DNA of 64,000 nt from Streptomyces sp. NBC_01231 (GTDB lineage: Bacteria; Actinomycetota; Actinomycetes; Streptomycetales; Streptomycetaceae). Within the stretch, counting starts at the first letter, position 1; each line of letters starts with the position of its first letter. A program made the translations under genes and the position numbers. This document shows, in pieces, positions 63,667 to 64,000 of this stretch. The notes beneath the pieces were generated by a model. The model was not told the origin of the DNA and searched no databases. It was given only the letters and a program-made list of their open reading frames with translations. The stretch is from contig CP108521.1 of the NCBI GenBank assembly GCA_035999765.1, positions 8,742,001-8,806,000 on the forward strand, read 5' to 3'.

Positions 63667-64000
63667 ATGGCTGAGCGTCGTCACCATCCCATCGATCTGT
63701 CCGACGCCCGCTGGGAGTTGGTCGAGCCGATCCTGACCGCCTGGCGGGCCGAACGCCGCGGCTGGGAACTGGACATCGGCCGCCCCCAAACCATGACCTG
63801 CGCAGTCTCCTGGACGCGATCCTCTACGTGAACTGCACCGGGATCCCCCGGCGGTTCCGCCCGCACGAAGGCCGGGAGGACGAACCCAGCGCATGCGTCA
63901 TCGACTCGCAGAGCATCAAGACCTCTGCCAACGTCCCCGCGGCAGGCCAGGGCATCGACGCCGGCAAGAACTCCGTGGGCCGCAAGCGGGCATCGTCATC
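63667..64000 (+). pseudogene. IS5-family transposase with internal deletion (runs off window)
   Basis: MAERRHHPIDLSDARWELVE and PILTAWRAERRG, then a frame change to LRSLLDAILYVNCTGIPRRF. From there it jumps directly to the DDE-domain motif ACVIDSQSIKTSANVPAAG with GIDAGKNSVGRKR. About 40 residues expected between (the WRYLPHDFPPW region) are missing. The 3' end is outside the window. Confidence 0.8.

Overview
The window is high-GC DNA (GC-rich third codon positions, GTG/TTG starts, purine-rich ribosome sites, many LacI, GntR, PadR, TetR and MarR regulators, a mycothiol-linked dehydrogenase) that fits a Streptomyces-like actinomycete. It has about 45 intact genes and an unusually large number of decayed genes and transposase scraps, as expected of an accessory or chromosome-arm region. 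No rRNA, tRNA or CRISPR array was seen.

Region 1 (1-16.2 kb) is a carbohydrate locus: a GH27 alpha-galactosidase cut by the left edge, a LacI regulator with two cre-like operators, a membrane-anchored SurA/PrsA-like protein, a secreted beta-helix protein with two LamG domains, a three-gene sugar ABC transporter, two divergent GH43-type glycosidases and two overlapping LacI genes. It would bind, cut and import a plant-type polysaccharide. The last lacI runs into the remains of an APC permease.

Region 2 (17.2-23.2 kb) has a TetR gene, a ferredoxin and ferredoxin reductase, and divergently a glutamine-synthetase-like ligase and a cytochrome P450. Behind the reductase lies a dead acetoacetate-decarboxylase-like gene fused to the 3' end of an FAH-family gene; both have intact counterparts 30 kb away. 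Region 3 (24.3-34.7 kb) reads as an N-methyl amino acid module: PucR regulator, polar amino acid ABC transporter, two sarcosine-oxidase-like flavoenzymes, a cupin, a mycothiol-dependent formaldehyde dehydrogenase and a partner metallo-hydrolase. An ISL3 relic and a large PAS/GAF/SpoIIE/ATPase phosphatase follow.

Region 4 (39.2-54.8 kb) starts with an Lrp regulator and a group II amino acid decarboxylase. Next come a GATase and a second GS-like ligase, divergent from a MarR gene, then a long operon: CHMS-type dehydrogenase, homoprotocatechuate 2,3-dioxygenase, FAH-family enzyme, decarboxylase, acetoacetate-decarboxylase-like protein, a second aldehyde dehydrogenase, a PuuD-like gamma-glutamyl hydrolase and an MFS transporter. 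A 17-bp motif, RTTTGRNNNCAAACGAA, occurs four times around the MarR gene and twice in the divergent promoter of region 2, joining both loci into one apparent regulon. The inferred function is breakdown of an aromatic amine or amino acid through gamma-glutamylated intermediates into the homoprotocatechuate meta-cleavage pathway. This is the main discovery candidate.

Region 5 (54.8-64 kb) is mosaic: IS5 remnants, a CocE-type hydrolase fragment, an SDR gene, a dead sarcosine oxidase gene, a SnoaL-like gene divergent from a PadR regulator, a GntR-MFS-M29/NicX-like operon, a duplicated GntR promoter fragment, a deacetylase tail, a CBM13 scrap and an internally deleted IS5-family transposase at the right edge.
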